Assembly: GCF_014698935.1 (NCBI RefSeq)
Contig: NZ_JACVMN010000001.1
Span: forward strand, 434,001-498,000
DNA from: Flagellimonas sp. S3867
GTDB taxonomy: Bacteria > Bacteroidota > Bacteroidia > Flavobacteriales > Flavobacteriaceae
Direction: 5' to 3'
DNA length: 64,000 bases
In this document: piece by piece, positions 17,469-25,617 of the stretch
Layout of the letters: each line of letters opens with the position of its first letter
Numbering within the stretch: position 1 is the first letter of the stretch
Program-made: the position numbers and the translations under genes
Notes under the pieces: generated by a model
Told to the model about the DNA's origin: nothing
Databases searched by the model: none
Seen by the model: the letters and a program-made list of their open reading frames with translations, nothing else

Positions 17469-18252
17469 TTGTAGGCGTTTTTATTTTGATTTCAGGAGTA
17501 TGAAATACTGTTGAATTTGCGGGTACAGAATCAGTGATCCAAGCATTTCCACCAATTACGGAGTTTTCACCGATTACGGTTTCCCCACCCAAAATGGTGG
17601 CATTGGCATAAATAGTGACGTTAGACATAATGGTAGGGTGCCTTTTGGTCTTTTGCAGGCTCTTTGCAACATAAAGTGCACCTAAGGTAACTCCTTGATA
17701 AACTTTTACGTTGTCGTGTATCACAGCCGTCTCGCCAATTACAACACCTGTCGCATGGTCGATAAAGAACGAATTACCAATTTGAGCTCCTGGGTTGATG
17801 TCCACACCTGTTTGTCGGTGTGCATATTCTGTCATTAATCGGGGAACCAACGGAAACCCTCTTATATACAGTTCGTGCGCCAAGCGGTAGATTGCAATAG
17901 CATAAAACCCAGGATAAGCCATATATATTTCCTGAATTGAAAGGGATGCAGGGTCACATTTTAAGATGGCTTCTGCATCTAGGTTCAATTTTTCCAATAT
18001 TTCGGGAAGCTTCGCTACATAATTTTCCCAAACCTTACTGCACGGTCTCTTTAGTTCCCAACAGGCTAAATCTACCAATCGGTTAAACTTTTCTTCGAGG
18101 ACTTCCAAGTTTTCAGCTACCGGAGTGTTAACATCGAACAAAGTATAGAAAAGTGTATTGGTAAAGTCTTCTGTTTCTTGTTTTAATCTATAGTCTAAAT
18201 AGGGTTGTTTTTTGTGCCTATTCAATTCTGAGATGATTTTTTCCTTATCCAT
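17461..18252 (-). CDS. cysE: Serine O-acetyltransferase
   Basis: The 263-residue left-handed beta-helix acetyltransferase converts serine and acetyl-CoA to O-acetylserine for the downstream cysM product. The N-terminal helical part (to about 135) is followed by hexapeptide repeats. These contain the catalytic region IDHATGVVIGETAVIHDNV and then YQGVTLGALYV and ILGGETVIGENSVIGGNAWI. The ATG at 18252 (MDKEKIIS) is chosen over an upstream in-frame ATG at 18291, whose extra residues are hydrophobic and unlike the family. Length fits the EpsC-type serine acetyltransferases of Bacteroidota. Confidence 0.92.
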   Translation of the reverse strand: MDKEKIISELNRHKKQPYLDYRLKQETEDFTNTLFYTLFDVNTPVAENLEVLEEKFNRLVDLACWELKRPCSKVWENYVAKLPEILEKLNLDAEAILKCDPASLSIQEIYMAYPGFYAIAIYRLAHELYIRGFPLVPRLMTEYAHRQTGVDINPGAQIGNSFFIDHATGVVIGETAVIHDNVKVYQGVTLGALYVAKSLQKTKRHPTIMSNVTIYANATILGGETVIGENSVIGGNAWITDSVPANSTVFHTPEIKIKTPTNV

Positions 18253-18345
18253 ATCCGAAATAAAGTTTAAAAATAGCCAAATGGTTACCACTCAGATAAA
18301 GAAATGGCTAACTTTAGCTAAAAAATAACACATCATCGTTGTACT

Positions 18346-19026
18346 GTGAATAATACCCTAATAACTAAAGACGCGTTTGGCATATTAAAGGAATTGGCCA
18401 AGAACAATAACAAGGAATGGTTTGAGAAGAACAAACCTATTTTTAAACAACACGAAGTAGGTGTCAAGTCATTTTTTCTTGCTTTGCAAGAACACTTGGA
18501 TGTGCATGATGAAATTGAAAAGATGAAAATGTTTCGAATCTACCGGGATGTTCGCTTTTCAAAAGATAAAACCCCTTACAAAACGCATTTTGCAGCATCT
18601 TTTTCTAGGCTGGGAGCAAGGCTTCGGGGTGGCTACTACCTTCAATTAAGACCTGGTGGAAGTTTTGCCGCTACAGGATTTTGGGGACCTGAAAAGGAAG
18701 ATTTATTCCGGATTCGAAAAGAATTTGAAATGGACGCTACGGAGTTTCGAAATGTGATCAATGAAAAGTCCTTTAAACAGATTTGGGGAGATTTAGTAGG
18801 GGAAGAGGTCAAGACCGCTCCAAAAGGATTTGATAAGGAACACCCCAATATTGATTTGATCAAGAGAAAACAATTCATTTTTGTCCGTAATTTTACGGAC
18901 AGCCAAGTGCATTCAAAAGATTTCCTACAAGAAGTGGACAAGTCTTTTAAAGCGATTAGGCCTTACTTTGATTTAATGAGTGATGTTCTGACCACGAATT
19001 TAAACGGAGAATCTTTGCTAGACTAA
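18346..19026 (+). CDS. DUF2461 family protein
   Basis: The 226-residue protein matches the DUF2461 (TIGR02453) family by FRIYRDVRFSKDKTPYKTHFAA (quoted here as FRIYRDVRFSKDK plus TPYKTHF) and GGYYLQLRPGGSFAATGFW. The family is widespread, also in eukaryotes, and its function is unknown. The start is GTG at 18346, directly followed by the family-typical region on leaving the small helix. It is divergent from cysE, with a 93-base gap, and its 3' end overlaps the convergent neighbour by nine bases. Confidence 0.88.
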   Translation: MNNTLITKDAFGILKELAKNNNKEWFEKNKPIFKQHEVGVKSFFLALQEHLDVHDEIEKMKMFRIYRDVRFSKDKTPYKTHFAASFSRLGARLRGGYYLQLRPGGSFAATGFWGPEKEDLFRIRKEFEMDATEFRNVINEKSFKQIWGDLVGEEVKTAPKGFDKEHPNIDLIKRKQFIFVRNFTDSQVHSKDFLQEVDKSFKAIRPYFDLMSDVLTTNLNGESLLD

Positions 19027-19425
19027 CACTTCTGCCTCCAAAAGTTGCACCTGATCCTTAAGTCGTTCTACCACGATATTCATCATTCGCTTGTTCAGTG
19101 CAGATGAGTTTTGGATGTATATTTGATATTCTTCGACGGCGAACTGACCTATAACCATTCCCTTAAGGGAATTTCTGAATTTGATATCCTTTTGGATTGA
19201 ATTTTCAATGTACTCCATCCGCTTTTCCAATGTCAACTCATAGAATGCGCTCTTGTGTTTTCGGATATAGTTTTTAAAAACTTCTAGGAAGAGCGGGTTC
19301 TGAAGCTTGATTATTGGACGCAAAGTTTGGTTTTGAAAACGCTCGTCAGAGCTCATATCATCATGCAAAAGACTTTGTTTAAGCTCAGGTCTGATGCCCT
19401 TGAGGTAATTGGATCTTGAATCCAT
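19018..19425 (-). CDS. Small conserved-looking cytoplasmic protein, unknown
   Basis: The 135-residue, highly charged and mostly helical protein (MDSRSNYLKGIRPELKQSL...) has no signal peptide or membrane segment. No catalytic motif was recognised. Similar short proteins in flavobacteria sometimes carry the label glyoxalase, but no vicinal-oxygen-chelate metal motif is visible here, so that name is not supported. It converges on the DUF2461 gene with a nine-base overlap. Codon-like composition and the tight fit support a real gene. Confidence 0.65.
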   Translation of the reverse strand: MDSRSNYLKGIRPELKQSLLHDDMSSDERFQNQTLRPIIKLQNPLFLEVFKNYIRKHKSAFYELTLEKRMEYIENSIQKDIKFRNSLKGMVIGQFAVEEYQIYIQNSSALNKRMMNIVVERLKDQVQLLEAEVLV

Positions 19426-19552
19426 GGCCGTAAGTTTCCCTTAAAATTACATAATCATAATACCGACATATCTCGAGGTGATTTTAGTTTTTAACGATGT
19501 TATGAACAGCCTGTATTTATTCATAACTTAGTCTCTTCCTAAAAAACGACAC

Positions 19553-20452
19553 ATGAAATTTGGAAAGGTTGAGCATCCAGAGTTAATTGATTTTACCATC
19601 CCGCAAGACCATCCCGAAACGGAGGTGGTGCTCTCTAAAAACAAGACCAATACCATACCTAACATCTATGTGGGGTGTGCGAAGTGGAACCGACAAGACC
19701 TTAAAAATTTCTATCCAAGGGGCACCAAGGATGAGTTGGTTTATTATTCTTCCCAATTCAATAGTATAGAACTGAACGCGACCTTCTACCGGATTTTTCC
19801 TGCGGAACAGTATCAAAAATGGTATGATAAAACCCCGGAAGGATTCAAGTTTTTTCCGAAAATGATTCAAAATGTGAGCCATTTGCGTCGATTGAATGAT
19901 AAGGTTTACGAAATAACCGACAGCTATCTTGAAGTCACTTCTTTATTAAAAGAAAAGCTGGGAACCATTTTTCTTCAGATGCACAATAATTTTGGTCCCA
20001 AGAATTGGGACAGAGTAGTTCGTTTTGTTGAATATTGGCCTAAAGAATTTCCTTTGGCCCTGGAGTTCCGTCATACAGATTGGTTCAACGATGAAAAGGT
20101 GGCTCAAGAGCTATACCATTTATTGCAAGAGAACAATATGGTCAATGTTTTGGTTGATACAGCGGGTAGAAGGGATTTAATGCATATGCGTTTGACCAAC
20201 AACGAAGCTTTTGTGCGTTACGTAGGAGCCAATCACAAATCGGATTATCCTAGGTTGGATGATTGGGTAGACCGTATAGCTTCATGGAAAGATAAAGGGC
20301 TTGAGAACATACACTTTTTTGTACACCAAAATTTGGAACTCGAATCTCCTTTATTATCCGCATATTTTTTAGAAAAATTGAATAAAAAACTAGGTTCCCA
20401 GCTTATCATACCGAGTACCTTGAACAAGGCAAAACCAGATACATTGTTTTAA
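19553..20452 (+). CDS. DUF72 domain protein (YecE-like)
   Basis: The 299-residue protein is of the DUF72/YecE family, a TIM-barrel-like fold without an established function. Recognisable family features are YVGCAKWNRQDLKNFYPRG near the N-terminus, the YYSSQFNSIELNATFYRIF segment (about 64-82), FKFFPKMIQNVSH, and AFVRYVGAN near residue 220. Its stop overlaps the convergent decarboxylase gene by four bases, so the two share no terminator of their own. It has no signal peptide and should be cytoplasmic. Confidence 0.88.
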   Translation: MKFGKVEHPELIDFTIPQDHPETEVVLSKNKTNTIPNIYVGCAKWNRQDLKNFYPRGTKDELVYYSSQFNSIELNATFYRIFPAEQYQKWYDKTPEGFKFFPKMIQNVSHLRRLNDKVYEITDSYLEVTSLLKEKLGTIFLQMHNNFGPKNWDRVVRFVEYWPKEFPLALEFRHTDWFNDEKVAQELYHLLQENNMVNVLVDTAGRRDLMHMRLTNNEAFVRYVGANHKSDYPRLDDWVDRIASWKDKGLENIHFFVHQNLELESPLLSAYFLEKLNKKLGSQLIIPSTLNKAKPDTLF

Positions 20453-21300
20453 TACGGTATGCCAACCTCTACGAAAGTATTCTTTGTGTGATGTTTGGGA
20501 GGAACTGGTGCCGCCATGCAGCAGGTAGAACCCAAATAGAAAAGAGACAGCTCTTGAAGTTTAACTACTTTGTTTCCTTCCGAAATACCTTTTGCCAATT
20601 TAATGGTTCCCACCGCCGGTCCACCAACAATGGACAAATACCAGGTTTTACCATTACCATCAACAATATCGATATTATAGCGTTCATTTCTAAATGCAGG
20701 CAAAGAAGGATTTTCTTTATAAATCCAAGGGCGCAATACTACCAAATCCCCAGGAACATGCTGAATTCTAGTTATGGTCCCATCAATCGGGGCATGGATA
20801 CGGTGGTAATTCTTGTTGTGTAAAAATACATTGGTGAACGTATAATCTTTAGGAATTTGTTTATCATCAACACCAAAGACAGCCGCAACTGTTCTTATAT
20901 CAGATTTTATAGATACCAAACGCAAATTATCTATATGGTCCTCATCACATAAAAGTCCTTCACAGGGCCAAACATATGGGCTATCTATTTTGGGAAGAGT
21001 TTTAAATTCCCTTATGAAAAAGTCTTGAAAACATTCAAAATCATTCTTGCCGTGAGGCGGTTTAAACTTTTCCAAATAGTTTTTATCAGAATAATTTAAT
21101 CGAACGTAGGGTTCAATGATGCTTTTGGAAATAGGCTTGTTGTAAAAGGAACTATACCATGCGGAAATGGCCCTTTGCAAATTACTGGGAATGTTTCCCC
21201 AAAGGTCCACAGATAAAAATTTGTAGAGTTTGGCCCGCCATTTGGGAACTTTAAAAACAGTAAAACTTGGGTCGGAGTAGTAGCTGGTTATGACCTCCAT
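20449..21300 (-). CDS. psd: Phosphatidylserine decarboxylase homologue
   Basis: The 283-residue protein has the features of pyruvoyl-dependent phosphatidylserine decarboxylases: VFLHNKNYHRIHAPIDG (metal/active-site histidines near 157-172), SIVGGPAVGTI, and the self-cleavage motif LGST with S258, which would become the pyruvoyl group. Cleavage would leave an alpha chain of only 26 residues. The N-terminal ~100 residues (WGNIPSNLQRAISAWYSSFYNKP) are as in the longer psd homologues of this phylum. The product would convert phosphatidylserine to phosphatidylethanolamine. No pssA is adjacent, so a decarboxylase acting on another substrate is possible. Confidence 0.85.
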   Translation of the reverse strand: MEVITSYYSDPSFTVFKVPKWRAKLYKFLSVDLWGNIPSNLQRAISAWYSSFYNKPISKSIIEPYVRLNYSDKNYLEKFKPPHGKNDFECFQDFFIREFKTLPKIDSPYVWPCEGLLCDEDHIDNLRLVSIKSDIRTVAAVFGVDDKQIPKDYTFTNVFLHNKNYHRIHAPIDGTITRIQHVPGDLVVLRPWIYKENPSLPAFRNERYNIDIVDGNGKTWYLSIVGGPAVGTIKLAKGISEGNKVVKLQELSLFYLGSTCCMAAPVPPKHHTKNTFVEVGIPY

Positions 21301-21467
21301 GATTATTCGTTGATTTAGATTGACCCTTGAATTTATGGTTATGAAATTTTATAAGCCAACGAATTAAGAAAAGTTTATTTTTTGATTAACAAAATTTATA
21401 ATAATGCAGAAAATGTTGTTAAAATTAAAATGTGTAGAAAAACTACAAGTGCTTTGATATATGAACC

Positions 21468-22739
21468 CTAGTTGGTTGTTGCAGCTATGCGTTGTACTTC
21501 ATCCAAAACCCGTAGTAAGTTTTCGCCCCAAAGTTTTGCGATGTCTTCTTCGGAGTATCCACGCTTAACCAATTCTTGGGTAACATTAAGCGTCTCAGAA
21601 GCATCAGACCAGCCTTCGATACCGCCTCCGCCATCAAAATCCGAACTAATCCCTACGTGATCAATACCTATAAGTTTAACCATATAATCGATGTGATCAA
21701 CAAGGTCGGTAACACCAACTTGTGCAGGAGCGTCTGCAATTTTAGCAACTTTTTCATCACCCAGCTTAGTGACTTTTGGGTAGTTTTCCATGTACTCTTC
21801 TTGCTCTGCCTTATCAAGTGATGCGAAGTCCGAACGCTCATACCAATTAACTTCAAGAGAATCTGCGACTTCTTGATAAATTTCTTTCATATAAGCTGCC
21901 CGTTTTTCATGCTTTTCGGTATTTAAATATGAGCTGAATGCAACGGTTTGAACAACTCCACCGTTTTTCTTTAAGGCCAATAGTTGCTCATCATCCAGAT
22001 TCCTGCTATGATCACATAAGGCTCTTGCCGAAGAATGAGAAGCAATTATGGGTGCTTTTGAGAGTTCGGCCATCTGCATCATCGATGCTTTTGAAGGATG
22101 TGAAATATCAATCATTATTCCAAGCCTATTCATCTCTTTTACAGCGTCTTTTCCAAGTTCACTTAAACCATTGTGAAGCCAGGTATCATCACTTTCCCCC
22201 GTATTGGAATCGCAAAATTGACTGTGCCCGTTATGCGATAGTGAAATATATCGAGCACCTCGTTGGTGATATTCCTCAAATTTAGAAAGGTCTTCCCCAA
22301 TCGGATAGGCATTTTCGACACCGATCATGGCCACTTTTTTTCCCGACGCAACAATGCGTCTAACATCTTCTGATGTTAATGCCAATTCAATTTGGTCAGG
22401 AGCATATTCTTTACACAATCTATGAATGGCTTCAAACTTAGAAATGGCATTGTCAGATGCCTTGGCATATCCATCTGCATTTAGCGAATCTTGGCCGGTA
22501 TAAACGATTAACCAAGCGACATCGAGTCCTCCAGCAATCATTTTTGGTAAATTAACCTGGGTATTGAGGTTTTGTGTGTAATTGATGCTATCGGTAAAGT
22601 TTTTCACATTGATGTCATCATGGGTATCTATCGTGATGACATTTTGATGGATTCGCTTAGCTTTTTCCTCCAAGTTTTCTGCTTTTTTAGCGCATGAAAA
22701 TAGTAACAAAGTGCCCAATAAAATAGGTAAATGCTTCAT
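21468..22739 (-). CDS. Membrane dipeptidase family (M19) lipoprotein
   Basis: The 423-residue renal-dipeptidase-like zinc peptidase is exported as a lipoprotein: ATG 22739 gives MKHLPILLGTLLLFSC, with the lipid cysteine at residue 16. The metal-binding HxD is in TIDTHDDINV, followed by IGVENAYPIGED with the bridging-glutamate region, IDISHPSK and IASHSSARALCDHSRN; SSDFDGGGG lies near the C-terminus. Family members cleave dipeptides, including those with D-residues. The longer ORF start at 22856 is rejected because it adds a hydrophobic stretch before a perfect lipoprotein signal. It is divergent from the Hpt-like gene. Confidence 0.92.
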   Translation of the reverse strand: MKHLPILLGTLLLFSCAKKAENLEEKAKRIHQNVITIDTHDDINVKNFTDSINYTQNLNTQVNLPKMIAGGLDVAWLIVYTGQDSLNADGYAKASDNAISKFEAIHRLCKEYAPDQIELALTSEDVRRIVASGKKVAMIGVENAYPIGEDLSKFEEYHQRGARYISLSHNGHSQFCDSNTGESDDTWLHNGLSELGKDAVKEMNRLGIMIDISHPSKASMMQMAELSKAPIIASHSSARALCDHSRNLDDEQLLALKKNGGVVQTVAFSSYLNTEKHEKRAAYMKEIYQEVADSLEVNWYERSDFASLDKAEQEEYMENYPKVTKLGDEKVAKIADAPAQVGVTDLVDHIDYMVKLIGIDHVGISSDFDGGGGIEGWSDASETLNVTQELVKRGYSEEDIAKLWGENLLRVLDEVQRIAATTN

Positions 22740-22862
22740 GACGGTTGGTTTATACATACAAATAAAGCAATTTGACAACAAAATGGCCGTACTATAGAAC
22801 AATAAATTGGATACTCTGAGCCAAATCAACACTTTTAAGTTCAACAAAAATGACAAGGAAGT

Positions 22863-23681
22863 TTGGGAACAAGGGAATTACTTACGTATTTGGAAAAACT
22901 GGAGATTGGTCTTAGCAATTTTTCCTACGAAGAACTCGGAACAGTAGAGGCAGGAAAACTCAAAAGATCATTCGATCAATTTAAAAATGGTTTAGAAGAT
23001 AAAGTCTTTGGAGTACCTGAGATGGAACAACTGGATGTTATTTATGAGCAAATAGGTATTGAAAGCCCTAACAGATCAACAGATAACCTTTTGGAAAATG
23101 AGGCATTGGCCAAATTAGGCGATTCCGACCTGTTTATATCATTACTTTCCCTGTTGAAGAAAACAAATTTGGGTCCAAAACAACAAGAAATTGTTAATGC
23201 AATGACTGTGGTAAGTCAACGTCTGGTAAAACCTGATGCTCTTGCTTCAACACAACAATTTGATAAATCAAATAGTTCTTCCTCCAATACGCAGCGTATC
23301 GAAAGAAATTTTGCATCTTTTCTACAAACTGATAAGGTAAACTTGAAACCTGTGCTTACGGAATGTATGGGCCAAATGGAGCTTTTAGAAGAACTAATCC
23401 GTTTATATAAGCAAAATATCTTAGAGTTTATCGGCAGTGTAAAAGTGCACATGCAGACCAAAAACTTTAGAGGGGTGGATTTTGCCTGTCAAAAAATACA
23501 GCCCTGTCTTAGAATGATGAAAACCGTGAGTTTGTTAGAAATCACGGAACAAATGATCAATGTTTGCAACACAGACAATGATCTTAAATATCTCAAGTTT
23601 CTATATAGCCAATTCTTGGTTGAATTTCCAAAAGTGGACGAATTGGTTGATTTTGAAATAGAAGTACTACGCAATATGTAA
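22863..23681 (+). CDS. Hpt-like protein lacking the phospho-accepting histidine
   Basis: This is a 272-residue helical protein without export signals. The C-terminal ~95 residues (about 175-272) resemble a histidine phosphotransfer (Hpt) domain: ELIRLYKQNILEFI, an A/H-K-I-x-P-like FACQKIQPCLRMM, then a leucine-rich helix. In Hpt proteins of this phylum the corresponding site reads AHKIKP; here the position is Q210, so the phospho-acceptor appears lost. The N-terminal part was not recognised. The only start in this frame after the stop at 22851-22853 is TTG 22863, so the start is uncertain. A protein-binding or scaffold role is possible. Confidence 0.6.
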   Translation: MGTRELLTYLEKLEIGLSNFSYEELGTVEAGKLKRSFDQFKNGLEDKVFGVPEMEQLDVIYEQIGIESPNRSTDNLLENEALAKLGDSDLFISLLSLLKKTNLGPKQQEIVNAMTVVSQRLVKPDALASTQQFDKSNSSSSNTQRIERNFASFLQTDKVNLKPVLTECMGQMELLEELIRLYKQNILEFIGSVKVHMQTKNFRGVDFACQKIQPCLRMMKTVSLLEITEQMINVCNTDNDLKYLKFLYSQFLVEFPKVDELVDFEIEVLRNM

Positions 23682-23702
23682 AAAACCAAACCCCAACATA
23701 GC

Positions 23703-24062
23703 ATGAAAGATTATAGTCTCCCTGAGTACCATCAGAGCATCTTTCATCAGTTGTTTGAACACGCTTCTGACCAAGATTGCAAACTAATTTTACTTAACCA
23801 GATTTTAGAAATCGGTGACGAAAAAGAAATTCCATTGTTATTGGAATTGGAAAATAGTCCTGAACCGAGGGTAAGTCAAAAAGCCACCAAAATTAAACAG
23901 CAATTGCTGTACAAATTCGATGTGTCGGTATCAACAGTAAAAAAGTTACTGCCCATGAGCTTGTGCTTTTTATACGATGAATTCGACATCAGACCATCCA
24001 AATTCAATCCAAGTGCTGGTGTAGATTTCGATATTTCACCCGATATCTATGAAATGGAGTAG
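23703..24062 (+). CDS. Small helical protein (HEAT-like), unknown
   Basis: The 119-residue protein follows the Hpt-like gene by 21 bases on the same strand. It is acidic, with helices resembling a single HEAT-like repeat (DEKEIPLLLELENSPEPRVSQKATKIKQQ; quoted as DEKEIPLLLELENSPEPR), and a C-terminal segment YDEFDIRPSKFNPSAGVDFD that has no recognised match. There are no signal or membrane segments. The likely cotranscription with the Hpt-like gene suggests a common role, which is unknown. Confidence 0.6.
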   Translation: MKDYSLPEYHQSIFHQLFEHASDQDCKLILLNQILEIGDEKEIPLLLELENSPEPRVSQKATKIKQQLLYKFDVSVSTVKKLLPMSLCFLYDEFDIRPSKFNPSAGVDFDISPDIYEME

Positions 24063-24147
24063 GAACAAAGACTACCTGCATGATTTATCTTACAAAAACG
24101 GATTTTGAAGATTTCACAACTTGAATGGTGAATTTCACCACAATTTA

Positions 24148-24178
24148 TTGTTAAAGCATAATCTTTCTGTTAGGTTTA
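24148..24178 (+). promoter_or_regulatory. Possible promoter for the tandem microproteins
   Basis: TTG (24148-24150) and TAGGTTTA (24171-24178, one mismatch to TAnnTTTG) are 20 bases apart, a normal spacing for the Bacteroidota sigma factor. The first microprotein ATG is 39 bases downstream. This is pattern evidence only, and the last base of the -7 box does not match. Confidence 0.3.
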
Positions 24179-24216
24179 CGTTATAAGTACAACCCAAATA
24201 ATAAACTGCCTGTACC

Positions 24217-24315
24217 ATGTTATACGACACCTATGGTGAAGAATATTTATCATTTCTTCACGAATTGAACGAAATTTTGAGCTCGAACGAACTTGTAGAG
24301 TTGGATTATCTATAG
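24217..24315 (+). CDS. Microprotein A (32 aa), homologous to the next small ORF
   Basis: ATG to TAG encodes 32 residues, MLYDTYGEEYLSFLHELNEI followed by LSSNELVELDYL. The core EYLSFLHELNEIL aligns without gaps to AYLNFIQDLNDIL of the following 33-residue ORF: 7 of 13 residues are identical, with conservative E/D exchanges. Such similarity between adjacent small ORFs is unlikely to be chance and supports translation of both. The peptide is acidic and amphipathic-helical, without a membrane segment. It lies in the 447-base interval between the HEAT-like gene and rpoD. Function unknown. Confidence 0.6.
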   Translation: MLYDTYGEEYLSFLHELNEILSSNELVELDYL

Positions 24316-24337
24316 TAATGCCCCAAAACTATATCTT

Positions 24338-24439
24338 ATGAAAAATCAAAACTTAGAAAACTCAGCTTATTTGAATTTTATACAGGACTTAAATGATATT
24401 TTGACAGATTTCAATATCAGTCAATTGAGTCGTCCGTAA
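24338..24439 (+). CDS. Microprotein B (33 aa), tandem homologue of microprotein A
   Basis: The ORF encodes 33 residues, MKNQNLENSAYLNFIQDLND followed by ILTDFNISQLSRP. It starts 22 bases after microprotein A and shares the YLxFxxxLNxIL core with it, at a similar distance from the N-terminus. A bidirectional terminator follows 21 bases after the stop, as expected for the end of a transcript. No known family was recognised. A small regulatory partner of a larger protein is one possibility, but nothing in the sequence shows the target. Confidence 0.6.
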   Translation: MKNQNLENSAYLNFIQDLNDILTDFNISQLSRP

Positions 24440-24459
24440 TTATTTAAAATAAAAGCGCA

Positions 24460-24494
24460 AAAAAAAAGGGATGTTTTTTAACATCCCTTTTTTT
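24460..24494. terminator. Bidirectional terminator between microproteins and rpoD
   Basis: GGGATGTT (24468-24475) and AACATCCC (24480-24487) pair perfectly around a TTTT loop. An A-run precedes and a T-run follows, so the hairpin works as an intrinsic terminator on both strands. It ends the rightward microprotein transcript and the leftward rpoD transcript (rpoD stop at 24510). Confidence 0.9.
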
Positions 24495-24509
24495 ATTTGA
24501 ATTAGCTAT

Positions 24510-25376
24510 CTAACCTCCCAAATATGATTTTAGGATTTTACTCTTTGAAGTATGCCTAAGTTTTCTGATTGCTTTTTCCCGAATCTGCCGTACCCGTTCA
24601 CGCGTTAGGTCAAATGTACTTCCAATTTCTTCTAGTGTCATAGATTGTTGGTCCCCAATTCCGTAGTACAAACGCACTACATCAGCTTCCCTGGGAGAAA
24701 GGGTTTCAAGCGCCCTGTTGATTTCCGTATATAGGGACTGGTGCATTAACTCACGGTCCGGTTTTGGAGATTCATTGGAATTTAATACATCATACAAACT
24801 GGATGTTTCGCCTTCCTTTAAAGGAGCGTCCATAGAAACATGCCTCCCAGTATTCTTTAAAGATTGTTTAACCTCATCTACTGTCATATCAAGCTCTTTG
24901 GCAATTTCCTCCGGAGAAGGGGGTCGCTCATGGGCCTGTTCCAAATAAGAAAAGGTTTTTTTGATTTTATTTATAGAGCCAATTTTGTTCAACGGCAACC
25001 GTACTACCCTTGATTGTTCTGCCAATGCCTGAAGAATAGACTGCCTGATCCACCAAACCGCGTAAGAAATAAACTTAAAACCGCGTGTTTCGTCAAATCG
25101 ACGGGCGGCTTTAACCAAACCTACATTACCTTCATTAATAAGGTCGGGTAATGTCAATCCTTGATTTTGATACTGTTTGGCAACCGAAACAACAAAACGC
25201 AGGTTGGCATTTGTGAGTTTTTCCAGTGCGAGTTGATCACCTGTTCTAATGCGCTGTGCCAATTCAACCTCCTCTTGAGCTGTGATCAAGTCAATCTTAC
25301 TGATGTCCTGAAGATATTTGTCAAGTGATTTGGATTCACGATTGGTTACTTGCTTAATAATTTTGAGCTGCCGCAT
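24510..25376 (-). CDS. rpoD: Primary sigma factor RpoD, short Bacteroidota type
   Basis: The 288-residue sigma-70 factor has region 1.2 ([20 protein letters not shown]), region 2 ([20 protein letters not shown] and [16 protein letters not shown]), region 3 and region 4.2 with its helix-turn-helix ([20 protein letters not shown]). There is no region 1.1, as in the RpoD of Bacteroidota, which recognises TTTG/TAnnTTTG promoters. This is the housekeeping sigma factor of the phylum rather than an alternative one. It is monocistronic, with its own terminator downstream and a 241-base region upstream. Confidence 0.95.
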   Translation of the reverse strand: MRQLKIIKQVTNRESKSLDKYLQDISKIDLITAQEEVELAQRIRTGDQLALEKLTNANLRFVVSVAKQYQNQGLTLPDLINEGNVGLVKAARRFDETRGFKFISYAVWWIRQSILQALAEQSRVVRLPLNKIGSINKIKKTFSYLEQAHERPPSPEEIAKELDMTVDEVKQSLKNTGRHVSMDAPLKEGETSSLYDVLNSNESPKPDRELMHQSLYTEINRALETLSPREADVVRLYYGIGDQQSMTLEEIGSTFDLTRERVRQIREKAIRKLRHTSKSKILKSYLGG

Positions 25377-25570
25377 ATGAGTATTCTGTTACAGGTGGTT
25401 ATAGCTTACATAATACATCATAAAAGATAATTATCCAAGTTGCGGTTGATATTATTATCAAAATGTTATAACCAGCTACAAAATATTGAGTTTTTATTTC
25501 AATTTTTCTGTTGTTGATAGTAGGTTGATATAAATAAAATCATTCCGCTTATCCATAGGATAAAAACGCC

Positions 25571-25578
25571 TAATTTTG
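25571..25578 (+). promoter_or_regulatory. Putative -7 promoter box for the helicase gene
   Basis: TAATTTTG matches TAnnTTTG exactly and lies about 40 bases upstream of the probable start. No convincing -33 TTG is seen at the normal distance. The remainder of the 25377-25617 divergent region shows nothing recognisable. Confidence 0.35.
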
Positions 25579-25617
25579 TAAGGTTTGTTAGTTTCCAACA
25601 ATTAATGCCGTATTTCT

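Noticed and set aside
20488..20823. 111-residue ORF on + strand opposite the decarboxylase gene
   Set aside because: It lies wholly antisense to a well-supported gene, has no motif and shows biased composition expected of a shadow frame.
22850..22915. ATG at 22850 as start of the Hpt-like gene
   Set aside because: It is in a different frame and stops after about 22 codons.
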